From contig CAMVLO010000003.1 of assembly GCA_947168365.1 (NCBI GenBank), positions 1-64,000 on the forward strand: a stretch of DNA of 64,000 bases, read 5' to 3'. The DNA is from UBA3824 sp017541145 (GTDB lineage Bacteria; Bacteroidota; Bacteroidia; Bacteroidales; UBA3824). This document shows positions 37,195-44,978 of this stretch, one piece after another. The position numbers and the translations under genes were made by a program. The notes below the pieces were generated by a model, which ran no database searches, had not been told where the DNA came from, and saw only the letters and a list, made by a program, of their open reading frames with translations. The first letter of the stretch is position 1. The number at the start of each line of letters is the position of its first letter.

Positions 37195-37884
37195 ATGAAC
37201 TCACTCGCAAAAAAGTCGATCATTATTATAATAGCAGTAATACTAATAGACCAAATTCTGAAAATATGGGTAAAAACCCACATGTACATCGGAGAAAGCA
37301 GTTTCAACAATTGGGATTGGTCAATACAAAAATTTCAATTACAATTCGTTGAAAACCCCGGAATGGCATTCGGTTGGGGATTACCCGGCAGCGTAGGAAA
37401 AATACTACTCTCATTATTCAGAATAGTAGCAGTGGGCGGAATCATTTATTTGCTAAGATGGCTAATCAATAATCCAAAAACAAAAACAGGACTAGTAATA
37501 AGCGTATCCCTCGTATTAGCAGGCGCAATAGGCAACATCATCGATTGCATGTTTTACGGCATGATATTCTCACAATCAGGATACTCAGCCAACACAATAG
37601 CCGAATTTCTGCCCGCAGGCGGAGGATACGCTCCTTTTCTACAAGGAAAAGTAGTAGACATGCTATATTTTCCGTTAGTAGAATTTCAACTGCCGACATG
37701 GTCTCCAATAAAACCCGGAGAAACACAAATCTTCTTCTCCCCTATCTTCAACATCGCCGATGCAGCAGTTACAATTGGCGTAGCATTACTACTAATCTTC
37801 AACAAAAGATTTGGAACCAAAGAATTAATGGCAGAATTGGAAAATAAATCTGACAAAAAAGAAGAAATCACTGTTGAAAAATAA
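37195..37884 (+). CDS. lspA: lipoprotein signal peptidase (signal peptidase II)
   Basis: LspA cleaves lipoprotein signal peptides in the inner membrane. 229 residues with four membrane helices. Catalytic Asp pair: GNIIDCMFYG (about 112-121) and NIADAAVTIGVALLLI (about 184-199); VENPGMAFGWG corresponds to the conserved VxNxGxAF box. A 45-residue insertion between the last two conserved blocks (AEFLPAGGGYAPFLQGKVVD and onward) is usual for Bacteroidota LspA. Sense strand strongly C/A rich. Confidence 0.95.
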   Translation: MNSLAKKSIIIIIAVILIDQILKIWVKTHMYIGESSFNNWDWSIQKFQLQFVENPGMAFGWGLPGSVGKILLSLFRIVAVGGIIYLLRWLINNPKTKTGLVISVSLVLAGAIGNIIDCMFYGMIFSQSGYSANTIAEFLPAGGGYAPFLQGKVVDMLYFPLVEFQLPTWSPIKPGETQIFFSPIFNIADAAVTIGVALLLIFNKRFGTKELMAELENKSDKKEEITVEK

Positions 37885-37925
37885 TATCACAATCAATAAT
37901 CGATGTGATAATTCACAACACAATT

Positions 37926-37990
37926 AACCGGGGGTTGATGTCGTAACCGACAACACCCCCGGTTATTTTATGTCGTCCCGTCGGGACTAC
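37926..37990 (+). repeat. two-hairpin structured repeat, copy 1
   Basis: Hairpin A: CCGGGGGT...ACCCCCGG with an inner TGTCG-TAAC-CGACA stem. Hairpin B: GTCGTCCCG-TC-GGGACTAC (37972-37990). Between them GGTTATTTTAT. A second copy at 40451-40514 keeps both stems with compensating changes. It may also serve as lspA terminator. Confidence 0.8.
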
Positions 37991-38046
37991 ACCGATGCAA
38001 AAAAACATCATAACGTAACGTGGTATAAGGGATTTACGTGATAATT

Positions 38047-38168
38047 TTTGGTTTTTGAGACGTTGGTTTTGTTTTTGAGACGTTGGTTTTGTTTTTGAAA
38101 CGTTGGGTTTTGAGACGTTGGGTTTTGAGACGTTGGTTTTGAGACGTTGGTTTTGAGACGTTGGTTTT
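38047..38168. repeat. tandem half-sites TTTTGAGACGTTGG
   Basis: Nine or so copies of the half-palindrome in the opposite orientation to those at 345-526, ending in the full palindrome at 38169. Mirror image of the left-end array. Confidence 0.85.
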
Positions 38169-38497
38169 GAGACGTTGTACACAACGTCTCTACGGCATTC
38201 CAATAATAATTCGCAATCCGTTCAATGCATGTAGAGACGTTGTGTACAACGTCTCATTACGGCAATCCAATGATAATACGCAATCCAATGATAATTCGCA
38301 TTCCGTTCAATGCATGTAGAGACGTTGTGTACAACGTCTCATTACGGCAATCCAATGATAATTCGCAATCCAATAATAATTCGCATTCAAATAATAATTC
38401 ACAATCCAATAATAATTTGCAATCCAATAATAATTCGCAATCCAATAATAATTTGCATTCCGTTCAATGCGTGTAGAGACGTTGTGAACAACGTCTC
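38169..38497. repeat. palindromes plus 17/18-bp array, inverted copy of the left-end locus
   Basis: Palindromic elements at 38169-38193 (reverse), 38231-38255, 38316-38340 and 38473-38497 (forward; the last has GAAC at its centre). Between them are about ten copies of CAATCCAATGATAATTCG or the CAATAATAATT variant, the reverse complement of the unit at 97-326. TTCCGTTCAATGC precedes each forward palindrome. Confidence 0.9.
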
Positions 38498-38502
38498 ACC
38501 GT

Positions 38503-38548
38503 TAAAAAAAAAAATCCCGCCGCAGTGATAACACCGGGCAGGATTTTT
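38503..38548 (-). terminator. terminator of the DUF6261 gene
   Basis: Minus-strand stem AATCCTGCC / GGCGGGATT (one T-G pair) with an inner GTG/CAC stem, followed by eleven T residues. Confidence 0.75.
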
Positions 38549-38602
38549 CTTTTAAGAAAACAACGTATAGTAATTGATAATTAACTATTCGTAATTATTA
38601 GC

Positions 38603-39382
38603 CTAACCTATAAGCACGTCCTCCTTTTCCGAATCATCTTTGGGTTCTTCTACCTCTGAATCATCGTAATCGTCAGATGCTACATCAACCGAAGGCTTTT
38701 CGGAGTAATTAGGCAACGGCAACGAGATAATAATCTCATTAATAAGAGCCACAAAATCGTTGAACTCATCCCCTGCGCCAATCATATACTGCGCCTCAAT
38801 AGTGTTGATAATAGCGCGGTAAGTTTTCATTACCACAATACGTGCTTGACGCACTTTTGCCTTTCGGAAATTGCGGTATTCGTTGCGTTTTTTAACTGCC
38901 TCATCCAAAGCCGCGCGCGCTTCTTTTATAAGCAGATACTCAGCTTTTACGCCCAATACCGAAAGTTTGTCTACTCCCAACTTGTCAATTGAATCGAGAA
39001 TAGTTTGCAAATTACCAAATCTTACATGGAAGCTTTGGTATGCTTTGAAATTGTACTGATTGATAACAGCCGCAAATGCTTGCGCTACTTCTGCTTTTTC
39101 TTTTACAGAAGATTTCTGGTTACCCAATACCACATCTCGTAACACTGTCCAATTTTTCATCGCCAAATAGGCGCATTTGTTAACCTCGGCTGTGTAAGGT
39201 GTGGTTTTTACCAAAGAATACGCTGCTTTGTATTCTTCAGCGGCATCTTTGAAAGCTTTAATCAGCGGATTCAAAATTGATTCAGAACCGATCTTCTCCG
39301 AAGCACCGATCACTTGCTGTAGGAATTCTACTACTGCTGCGTTAGTCAAACGCGCAAGATTTTTTGTATTAATTGTTCTCAT
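38603..39382 (-). CDS. DUF6261 family protein
   Basis: 259 residues, all helical, cytosolic. N-terminus MRTINTKNLARLTNAAVVEF, YRAIINTIEAQYMIGAGDEF near 193-212 and an acidic C-terminal tail (about 232-256, DDYDDSEVEEPKDDSEKED) are typical of DUF6261, a family seen in Bacteroidales, usually near repeats or as lone genes. Function unknown. It has a strong promoter (39445-39476) and terminator of its own and sits between two repeat arrays. Confidence 0.8.
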   Translation of the reverse strand: MRTINTKNLARLTNAAVVEFLQQVIGASEKIGSESILNPLIKAFKDAAEEYKAAYSLVKTTPYTAEVNKCAYLAMKNWTVLRDVVLGNQKSSVKEKAEVAQAFAAVINQYNFKAYQSFHVRFGNLQTILDSIDKLGVDKLSVLGVKAEYLLIKEARAALDEAVKKRNEYRNFRKAKVRQARIVVMKTYRAIINTIEAQYMIGAGDEFNDFVALINEIIISLPLPNYSEKPSVDVASDDYDDSEVEEPKDDSEKEDVLIG

Positions 39383-39444
39383 AGTTCTTAAAGTATTTAA
39401 AATTGCTGGGGGTCATGCCCCGTGTTTGTTTTGTTTTGATGATG

Positions 39445-39476
39445 CAAAGATAGGATAGGGGTTTGAAACTTCCAAA
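39445..39476 (-). promoter_or_regulatory. promoter of the DUF6261 gene
   Basis: On the minus strand TTTG (39476-39473), 20 bases, TATCTTTG (39452-39445); leader of about 55 nt. Confidence 0.8.
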
Positions 39477-39874
39477 TTTTTTCACAACTTTTTTTCATAT
39501 TTTTTTAAAATATTTTCTTAACTTATTATTTTCAGTAACTTACAAAGAATATTTTTTTAACTGTACATTATATTATTTTGCATTTTTATATGATTAAATA
39601 CTTAAAGTTGTTTAATTGCTATAATATATTTTAGTAACAATATCATATAATAATTATATAAGTAATCCACTCTAATATAGTTTTTTTATGTATATATCAT
39701 ATAATCAAATCAAGAAAGAAATATTTAGAATACATATACTTAGCGCATTATTATTAAAAGATTTAATGAAGTAAAAATAATAAGCTTATTCCGTTTTTCT
39801 TATTTTGTGTATCTATTATTAATTTCGATATTTTTTTTCCTTTGTGTTATATTTCCTTTAGTCATCTTTTTTTT
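39477..39874. other. very AT-rich gene-free stretch
   Basis: About 400 bases, mostly A/T with long T runs; no gene, tRNA or promoter recognised. It leads directly into the 42-bp-phased palindrome array. Confidence 0.6.
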
Positions 39875-40241
39875 CTAACGTGTTAGAATTTTTTTTGTCT
39901 ATAAAATTTGTTGTTGCTAACATGTTAGAAAGAGTGATGTTGATATAAGATGTTGTTGCTAACGAGTTAGAAATTTTTTTGTCTATAAAATTTGTTGTTG
40001 CTAACATGTTAGAAATAGTGATGTTGATATAAGATGATGTTGCTAACGTGTTAGAAATTTTTTTGTCTATAAAATTTGTTGTTGCTAACATGTTAGAAAG
40101 AGTGATGTTGATATAAGATGATGTTGCTAACATATTAGAAATTTTTTTGTCTATAAAATTTGTTGTTGCTAACCTATTAGAAAGAGTGATGTTGATATAA
40201 GATGTTGTTGCTAACGTGTTAGAATTTTTTTTGTCTATAAA
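39875..40241. repeat. nine 12-bp palindromes spaced exactly 42 bp (84-bp higher-order repeat)
   Basis: CTAACRTGTTAG-type palindromes start at 39875, 39917, 39959, 40001, 40043, 40085, 40127, 40169 and 40211, each 42 bp after the last. Two alternating spacers (GTCTATAAAATTTG type and GTGATGTTGATATAAG type) make an 84-bp unit. Because 42 and 84 are multiples of 3, a leftward frame stays open (39858-40133) and would encode 14-residue repeats LAT-x-x-aromatic-I-x-x-x-I-S-N; no start codon covers the whole array, so I favour a DNA-level role. Confidence 0.88.
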
Positions 40242-40450
40242 TCATACTATATTTTTATACTGATGAAAATTTTTGTCTGATTGTTGGTAAAGTTTGTTTG
40301 TTATAATTGTTGTTATATGGGATGTAAAATGATTAATTTGTAATTATAAATTTATAATAATCAATCAAATAAGGCTAAAGTTTAGATTTAATACGGTGGT
40401 TACGTCGGATTGGGGTGTGACCTCTACCCTACCCTATTGATGAATTAATG
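40242..40450. other. gene-free stretch between arrays
   Basis: AT-rich; contains nothing I recognise apart from a short pyrimidine-rich patch near 40420-40436. Confidence 0.5.
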
Positions 40451-40514
40451 GCCGGGGGTTTTTGTCGTGGACGACAACACCTACGGTTATTTTATGTCGC
40501 CGCGTCGCGGCTAC
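40451..40514 (+). repeat. two-hairpin structured repeat, copy 2
   Basis: Same layout as 37926-37990: CCGGGGGT...ACCTACGG around TGTCGT-GG-ACGACA, then hairpin GTCGCCGCG-TC-GCGGCTAC (40496-40514). Two base pairs of the second hairpin differ from copy 1 by compensating changes. Confidence 0.8.
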
Positions 40515-40535
40515 GATGTTGATTGAAATAATGGT

Positions 40536-40769
40536 TTAATGGTTATTATACCACCATTTTTTTGTTATGGATAATTTATGAGGCGGTTCGGAATCGTTGT
40601 CGTTGTCGGAATCGTTGTCGTTGTTTTTATATTTGTCATAAAAATATTTGATGATAGCAAGTACACAAGCTACCAAAAAGAGTATTTTGCTTATCGGTTT
40701 TATTTCCAGTATATGGAATACAAAACTTAGTACTAAACTGCATATCGCATACAAATAAAAGTCTTTCAT
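40536..40769 (-). CDS. small membrane protein, hypothetical
   Basis: 77 residues: two hydrophobic helices (about 5-20 and 27-43), then a NDNDSDNDNDSE tract and a C-terminal basic/aromatic end (ITKKWWYNNH). No family recognised. The Asp/Asn tract comes from a short repeated DNA segment (ATCGTTGTCGTTGTCGG). It may be a genuine small protein or a chance frame in a repeat-rich area. Confidence 0.4.
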   Translation of the reverse strand: MKDFYLYAICSLVLSFVFHILEIKPISKILFLVACVLAIIKYFYDKYKNNDNDSDNDNDSEPPHKLSITKKWWYNNH

Positions 40770-40879
40770 TATTAGTAACTTATTATGATTTTAATCGGTT
40801 TGTATCAAGTTACCGATGTAAACCGATATTTATTTCAATGAATCCGATGGTCAAAAGTTATATTAAACTGTTGTCTATA

Positions 40880-40915
40880 AAAAAAAACTGCCCTATAAAT
40901 TAATATAGAGCAGTT
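40880..40915 (-). terminator. terminator of the FGE-like gene
   Basis: Minus-strand stem AACTGCTCTATA / TATAGGGCAGTT with one mismatch and a T run after it. Confidence 0.8.
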
Positions 40916-40963
40916 AAATTAATCATCAATTTTAATTATTATTCAAATAAAAAGTTCTTTTTT

Positions 40964-41788
40964 TTATTCGTCTTGAGCAAGACGGATGCCAATCATTCCG
41001 TATTCTTTGTTTTGTGAGAATGAGTGACGTGATGTCATACGGAGATCTTCAGGGTTTGATGTCCAACTGCCGCCTCTGTATACTCTGTCTGTTCCGGTTT
41101 CAGGACCTTGAGGATCGTTTTCCGGTGATTTTTTGTAGTATGCTTTGTCGTAAAAGTCGTAGCACCATTCCCAAGCGTTGCCGGTCATGTCGTAGATTCC
41201 GAGTTCGTTTGGCTCTTTGGTGGCTACTGCATGCGGTGTAAGTTGTGAGTTGTTTTTACACCATGCTACTTTGTTGTAATCGTTGGAACCTGAGTATGAA
41301 TAGGTTTTTCCTTTTTCACCTCCTCTTGCTGCGTATTCCCATTCTGCTTCGGTCGGGAGTCTGTATCCTTTTGAACCAGGGATTGGTGTTGCTTTGAAGT
41401 TGGTTGAGTCGCGTTTTACTTCGTAGTATTTATCGAGGTGATTTCTTTTTGATAACCAGTTGCAAAACATGACTGCTGCTTCCCAACTTACGTTGTATAC
41501 TGGGAGGTTGCCGCGGCCTTTGTTGCCGTCAGATGGTTTTTCGTAACCGGTTGCTTCGCAGAAGATGTCGTAAAGCTCGAATGTGACTTCGGTTTTTGCC
41601 ATTTTGAAGCTTTTGATTGTTACTTTGTGTTCTGGTGCTTCGTCGGATACGCCGGTGGTATTGTAAGTGTAGTCATTGCCCATCCAGAATGAGCCGCCAG
41701 GTACTGACACCATTTCAGGTTGTTCTTGTGCTATGCCATGCAAAGCAAACAAGGTGATAATGCCTGTTAATAAAAAGTTCTTAATCAT
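40964..41788 (-). CDS. secreted FGE/SUMF1-domain protein
   Basis: 274 residues with an N-terminal signal peptide (about 1-20, LHGIA-QE). The rest is an FGE-sulfatase fold: VSVPGGSFWMGNDYTYN (about 27-43), EAPEHKVTIKSFKMAKTEVTFELY, YNVSWEAAVMFCNWLSKR, YRLPTEAEWEYAARGG, GIYDMTGNAWEWCYDFYD and YRGGSWTSNPEDLRMTSRHS. Real formylglycine-generating enzymes need a Cys pair near the C-terminus; I do not see it, and no sulfatase is nearby. More likely a non-catalytic member like the gliding/secretion proteins GldJ/GldK or a ligand-binding protein. Sense strand unusually C-rich. Confidence 0.85.
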   Translation of the reverse strand: MIKNFLLTGIITLFALHGIAQEQPEMVSVPGGSFWMGNDYTYNTTGVSDEAPEHKVTIKSFKMAKTEVTFELYDIFCEATGYEKPSDGNKGRGNLPVYNVSWEAAVMFCNWLSKRNHLDKYYEVKRDSTNFKATPIPGSKGYRLPTEAEWEYAARGGEKGKTYSYSGSNDYNKVAWCKNNSQLTPHAVATKEPNELGIYDMTGNAWEWCYDFYDKAYYKKSPENDPQGPETGTDRVYRGGSWTSNPEDLRMTSRHSFSQNKEYGMIGIRLAQDE

Positions 41789-42071
41789 TTTATGTTCGTC
41801 TTTTAAGGTTTATACTTCGCTTTTTTTTCACTCCGCCGGGCTAAGCAGCTTCCTGACTTTGTGTTTTTTGCTTTTGATTATTTGTTATTATTTTAATTTG
41901 TTTGTGTTCTGCTGTTTTTGTGTGTTACCTGCTGTTTTTGTTACACTTATTTTTTATATGATGTTTTTGTCAGCAGTTTTCCACATTTTTTTGTGTTTTT
42001 TGTTATTTGTACTCTTTTTGTTTGGTTTTTCGTTTTTGTTACGTTTTGTTTATGGTTTAGATGATTTTTAT
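41789..42071. other. gene-free T-rich stretch
   Basis: On the + strand almost pure T/G with TTTTTGTT motifs. No gene or signal recognised. Confidence 0.5.
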
Positions 42072-43970
42072 TTAATTTTCTGAATTAAAATATTTCACTG
42101 CCCCATTGTTATAACGCAATTTTTTTAATTTAATTGACGGCGAAGATAATAAATTTTTATATTTTTTCACACAGTTTTTTTCGTTAACTTTTTTTATTAC
42201 TTCGTCATCCATGGTTACTACTTCCGGCCATTGTCGTGTAAATCCGTCATTTTCAAGGGTTTTGGCTGTTGAATCGATGCACAAAACGCTTGTTTTTTTG
42301 TTTGGCAAAATCCAACAATCGTGTGAGGGATCGATGTTTGAGCTGGCGTACCATGTTAATATATTGTAATCATTTTCGGGTATTCCTTCGTCAACAAAGA
42401 TAAGTATTTTTGTTGGAATATTATCTTTTTCTACTAATTGTTTGGCGATTTTTTTTACCGAATTTTGTTTTTTTTCTTTTATTTCTATAAACACTATCGG
42501 GATGTTTTCCCCTAATAGTGAATTGTTAATTTTTGTTATCTCGGGATATTGGTCTTTTAATTTTTGTTTGTCAATTGTTTTGTTTTCAGGGTTGTACTCT
42601 ATTGTTTCGTTTTTTTGTGTGAGATCGAAACATATTTTGCCTCCGATTGTGAATTTTCGGCTTGAGTGGTCGAGTACGTCTGAGATTCCTTGGTTGTCGA
42701 TGTATGTGTGTTCTTTTGGGTTGTATGTTTTTAGTGCTTCTTGCAGGAATTGTTTGTAGTTTGTGATGTCTTGTTCGCCGGTGTATATGGCGAGTATTTT
42801 GTTGAACATCATTTGTCCTGCTCCCCAAAGTGTGTTTTTTACTTTTATTGCTGTGCCTTCGTATTGTGGTTTTATTTTTACGATTGTGATGTTGTGTTCT
42901 ACTCCTGCTGATGGCATGTGCAGTTGTTGTAGTTCGGGCACGTATGTTAGTTTTATGGGGTATGTGAATATTTTTTCGGTGGCTTTGCTTATCCATGCGT
43001 CTTCCATTGGCGGTACTCCTACTATGGTTGCAGGGTATATTGCATCGCGGCGATGTGTTATTGCCGTGATGTGGAATACGGGATATTGGTCTGCTAATGA
43101 GTAGAATCCGGTATGGTCGCCGAATGGCCCTTCGGTTTTTAATTGTTCTTGGGGATCGATGTAGCCTTCTATTACGAAGTCGCAATCTTCGGGTACTTCT
43201 ATTTCGGGCTGTGTGATGCAGTGCACGAGTTTTACGGGCTTTTTTCTGAGGAATCCGGCGAGCAGGTATTCGTCGATTCCTTCGGGCAGGGGCGCAGTTG
43301 CACAATATGCGTAGACGGGGTCGCCGCCGAGGGCTATTGCTACGGGCATTTTTTTGTTTTGTTGTTGGTATTTTCTGTAGTGTGCTGCTCCTGTTTTGTG
43401 TTTGTGCCAGTGCATTCCGGTTGTGGTTTTGTCGTATAGTTGTATACGGTACATGCCTACGTTGCGGATGTTGTTTTCGGGGTCGATGGTGTTTACCATC
43501 GGAAGGGTTATGAATTTTCCTCCGTCGTATGGCCAACTTTTTAGTACGGGCAGTGTGAAGATGTCGATGTTATCGGTTTCTATTACTTGCTGGCATGCTC
43601 CTCTCCCGTTTTGGTGTTTGGGAAAGTAGTTTGAGATGTCCATCAGTAACGGTATGGTTTTTAGCTTTTTGGCTATTGTGTCTTTTGGTTGTAGGAGTTG
43701 TTGGAATAGTGTTTCTATTTCTTGTGATTTTTGTTCGAGGTTTTTACAGTATAATGCTTCTGTTATACGGTTGTCTGAACCGTACATGTTGATTAGTACG
43801 GGATATTTTGTACCGTTGTTTGTGAATAGTATTGCTTTTCCACCGTCGTTTTGTTTCATCATACGGTCGGCAATTTCTGCTATTTCGAGGTCGGTACTGA
43901 AATATTCGTCGATTTGTATTAAATCGTTTTTTTCTTTTAGTAATTGTACAAAAGATTGTAGAGTGTGCAT
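42072..43970 (-). CDS. UbiD-family decarboxylase
   Basis: 632 residues from the ATG at 43970 (MHTLQSFVQLLKEKNDLIQID); a longer frame upstream starts with a non-family segment and is rejected. UbiD enzymes use prenylated FMN to decarboxylate aromatic or unsaturated acids, for example in quinone synthesis. Family features: VLINMYGSDNRITEAL (about 57-72), GMYRIQLYDKTTTGMHWHKHK (split in the family as MYR.Q..d....g.H...H.g), LAGFLRKKPVKLV, EGPFGDHTGFYS and PPMEDAWISKATEKI. No ubiX or mqn gene is near, so the substrate is open. Sense strand is rich in C and A; the + strand appears as G/T, unlike its surroundings. Confidence 0.88.
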   Translation of the reverse strand: MHTLQSFVQLLKEKNDLIQIDEYFSTDLEIAEIADRMMKQNDGGKAILFTNNGTKYPVLINMYGSDNRITEALYCKNLEQKSQEIETLFQQLLQPKDTIAKKLKTIPLLMDISNYFPKHQNGRGACQQVIETDNIDIFTLPVLKSWPYDGGKFITLPMVNTIDPENNIRNVGMYRIQLYDKTTTGMHWHKHKTGAAHYRKYQQQNKKMPVAIALGGDPVYAYCATAPLPEGIDEYLLAGFLRKKPVKLVHCITQPEIEVPEDCDFVIEGYIDPQEQLKTEGPFGDHTGFYSLADQYPVFHITAITHRRDAIYPATIVGVPPMEDAWISKATEKIFTYPIKLTYVPELQQLHMPSAGVEHNITIVKIKPQYEGTAIKVKNTLWGAGQMMFNKILAIYTGEQDITNYKQFLQEALKTYNPKEHTYIDNQGISDVLDHSSRKFTIGGKICFDLTQKNETIEYNPENKTIDKQKLKDQYPEITKINNSLLGENIPIVFIEIKEKKQNSVKKIAKQLVEKDNIPTKILIFVDEGIPENDYNILTWYASSNIDPSHDCWILPNKKTSVLCIDSTAKTLENDGFTRQWPEVVTMDDEVIKKVNEKNCVKKYKNLLSSPSIKLKKLRYNNGAVKYFNSEN

Positions 43971-44152
43971 ATAGTAAAAAATCTCTTGATTTTTTTTTAT
44001 GTACTTATACATAAAAAATGTGAAGCGATTCAAGGTCGCAATTTTTTTTTGCGCCCAAAGATCACCCCACACCATTATTCACCTTAAATATTAAACAAAA
44101 TTCTTATTTAGAACTTCAGATTATGATATTATCGAATTTTTTTTCAATTTTC

Positions 44153-44542
44153 TTAAATATCTTCGTCTTCAGACTCAATTTCAATCATGTTGATAGGCAT
44201 GTCCACGAGGTCACGGATTACTTCACCGTATTCGAGGATGTCATCATCAGGCCAATACCAATTAACTTTTGTATCGGGATCTTCATCGTAAAGTATTTTG
44301 AGCTGTTTTGTGATTGTAATCAACCACTTAGAACTACTTGTATTGAAATACTCGTATTTGAAATCTACTACAGTACCTTTTACCGGATTTTTCATGTATT
44401 CGATAATCCAGTTTACTAACGGCATGTAGAATGATTCTGAGTCTTCCATCAAAGACTTTCCTTCGAAGAGCAAAATTCCTTTTTCGGGATCAAAGTTTAC
44501 TAAAGGAGAATTTTGCGATGGTTCTATTTGTATATGTTCCAT
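44153..44542 (-). CDS. SiaC-like regulatory protein (DUF1987), paralogue 2
   Basis: 129 residues. Canonical SiaC features: GILLFEGKSLMEDSESFYMPLVNWI (about 22-46) and FKYEYFNTSSSKWLITI (61-77). The Thr at position 68 lies in the same NTSS motif, and at the same number, as the Thr68 that is phosphorylated in Pseudomonas SiaC. This copy therefore looks switchable, while paralogue 1 has lost the Thr. No SiaB-type kinase is adjacent. Partner phosphatases may be those at 25.6-29 kb (inference). Confidence 0.85.
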   Translation of the reverse strand: MEHIQIEPSQNSPLVNFDPEKGILLFEGKSLMEDSESFYMPLVNWIIEYMKNPVKGTVVDFKYEYFNTSSSKWLITITKQLKILYDEDPDTKVNWYWPDDDILEYGEVIRDLVDMPINMIEIESEDEDI

Positions 44543-44919
44543 ACTTAATATTTTTCCAATAAATTTGTTGTAAAGTTAGAATTAAATTTTCTAACATACA
44601 AAATATTTTCTGAAATTTTTAGCTAATGCATACATCTTTTTTGTTTTTCGACATCAATATTTATGCCGAATGATGTTTGCAATTACTAATTATCAGCGAA
44701 TAAGAGTTGATTATGTATTAAGCATAGGCATTCGCTATGGATATGATGTTTTATATTGATTTTTCATGATAGTGAAAAGTTTTTGTTATTATGTATTTTA
44801 AAGATTTTTAGTATTTGATTTTTGTTAAGTGCAGTATTTTGCGTGATTTATCTATGATATGAAATCATGATTTTGTAACTTAACTGAAATTTTATGAAAG
44901 AAATACGAAGAAAATTCTT
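44543..44919. other. gene-free AT-rich stretch
   Basis: No gene, tRNA or repeat seen. It separates two divergent genes and should carry promoters for both. Confidence 0.5.
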
Positions 44920-44927
44920 TATATTTG
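44920..44927 (+). promoter_or_regulatory. -7 element of the NdpA-like gene
   Basis: TATATTTG 52 bases before ATG 44979. Its place argues against the in-frame TTG at 44925 as start, since that codon lies within the promoter. Confidence 0.55.
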
Positions 44928-44978
44928 CTTGTTTTAAAACAGAGTTTTATAAAAAATTATAGAAAATATATAAACCAA

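Noticed and set aside
39858..40133. 91-residue protein of 14/28-residue repeats
   Set aside because: No start codon covers the array, no promoter is seen, and the exact 42-bp palindrome phasing explains the open frame; kept only as an alternative under the repeat.
42586..43536. 316-codon Arg/His-rich frame on the minus strand
   Set aside because: It lies entirely inside the UbiD gene in another frame; its composition (R, H, N, T) is the shadow of a C/A-rich coding strand.
43971..44075. Longer N-terminus of the UbiD protein starting MVWGDLWAQKK
   Set aside because: The added 35 residues have no family similarity and the ATG at 43970 gives the standard UbiD start.
44925..44978. TTG start for the NdpA-like gene
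   Set aside because: The codon lies within the TATATTTG promoter element; ATG 44979 begins the conserved protein.
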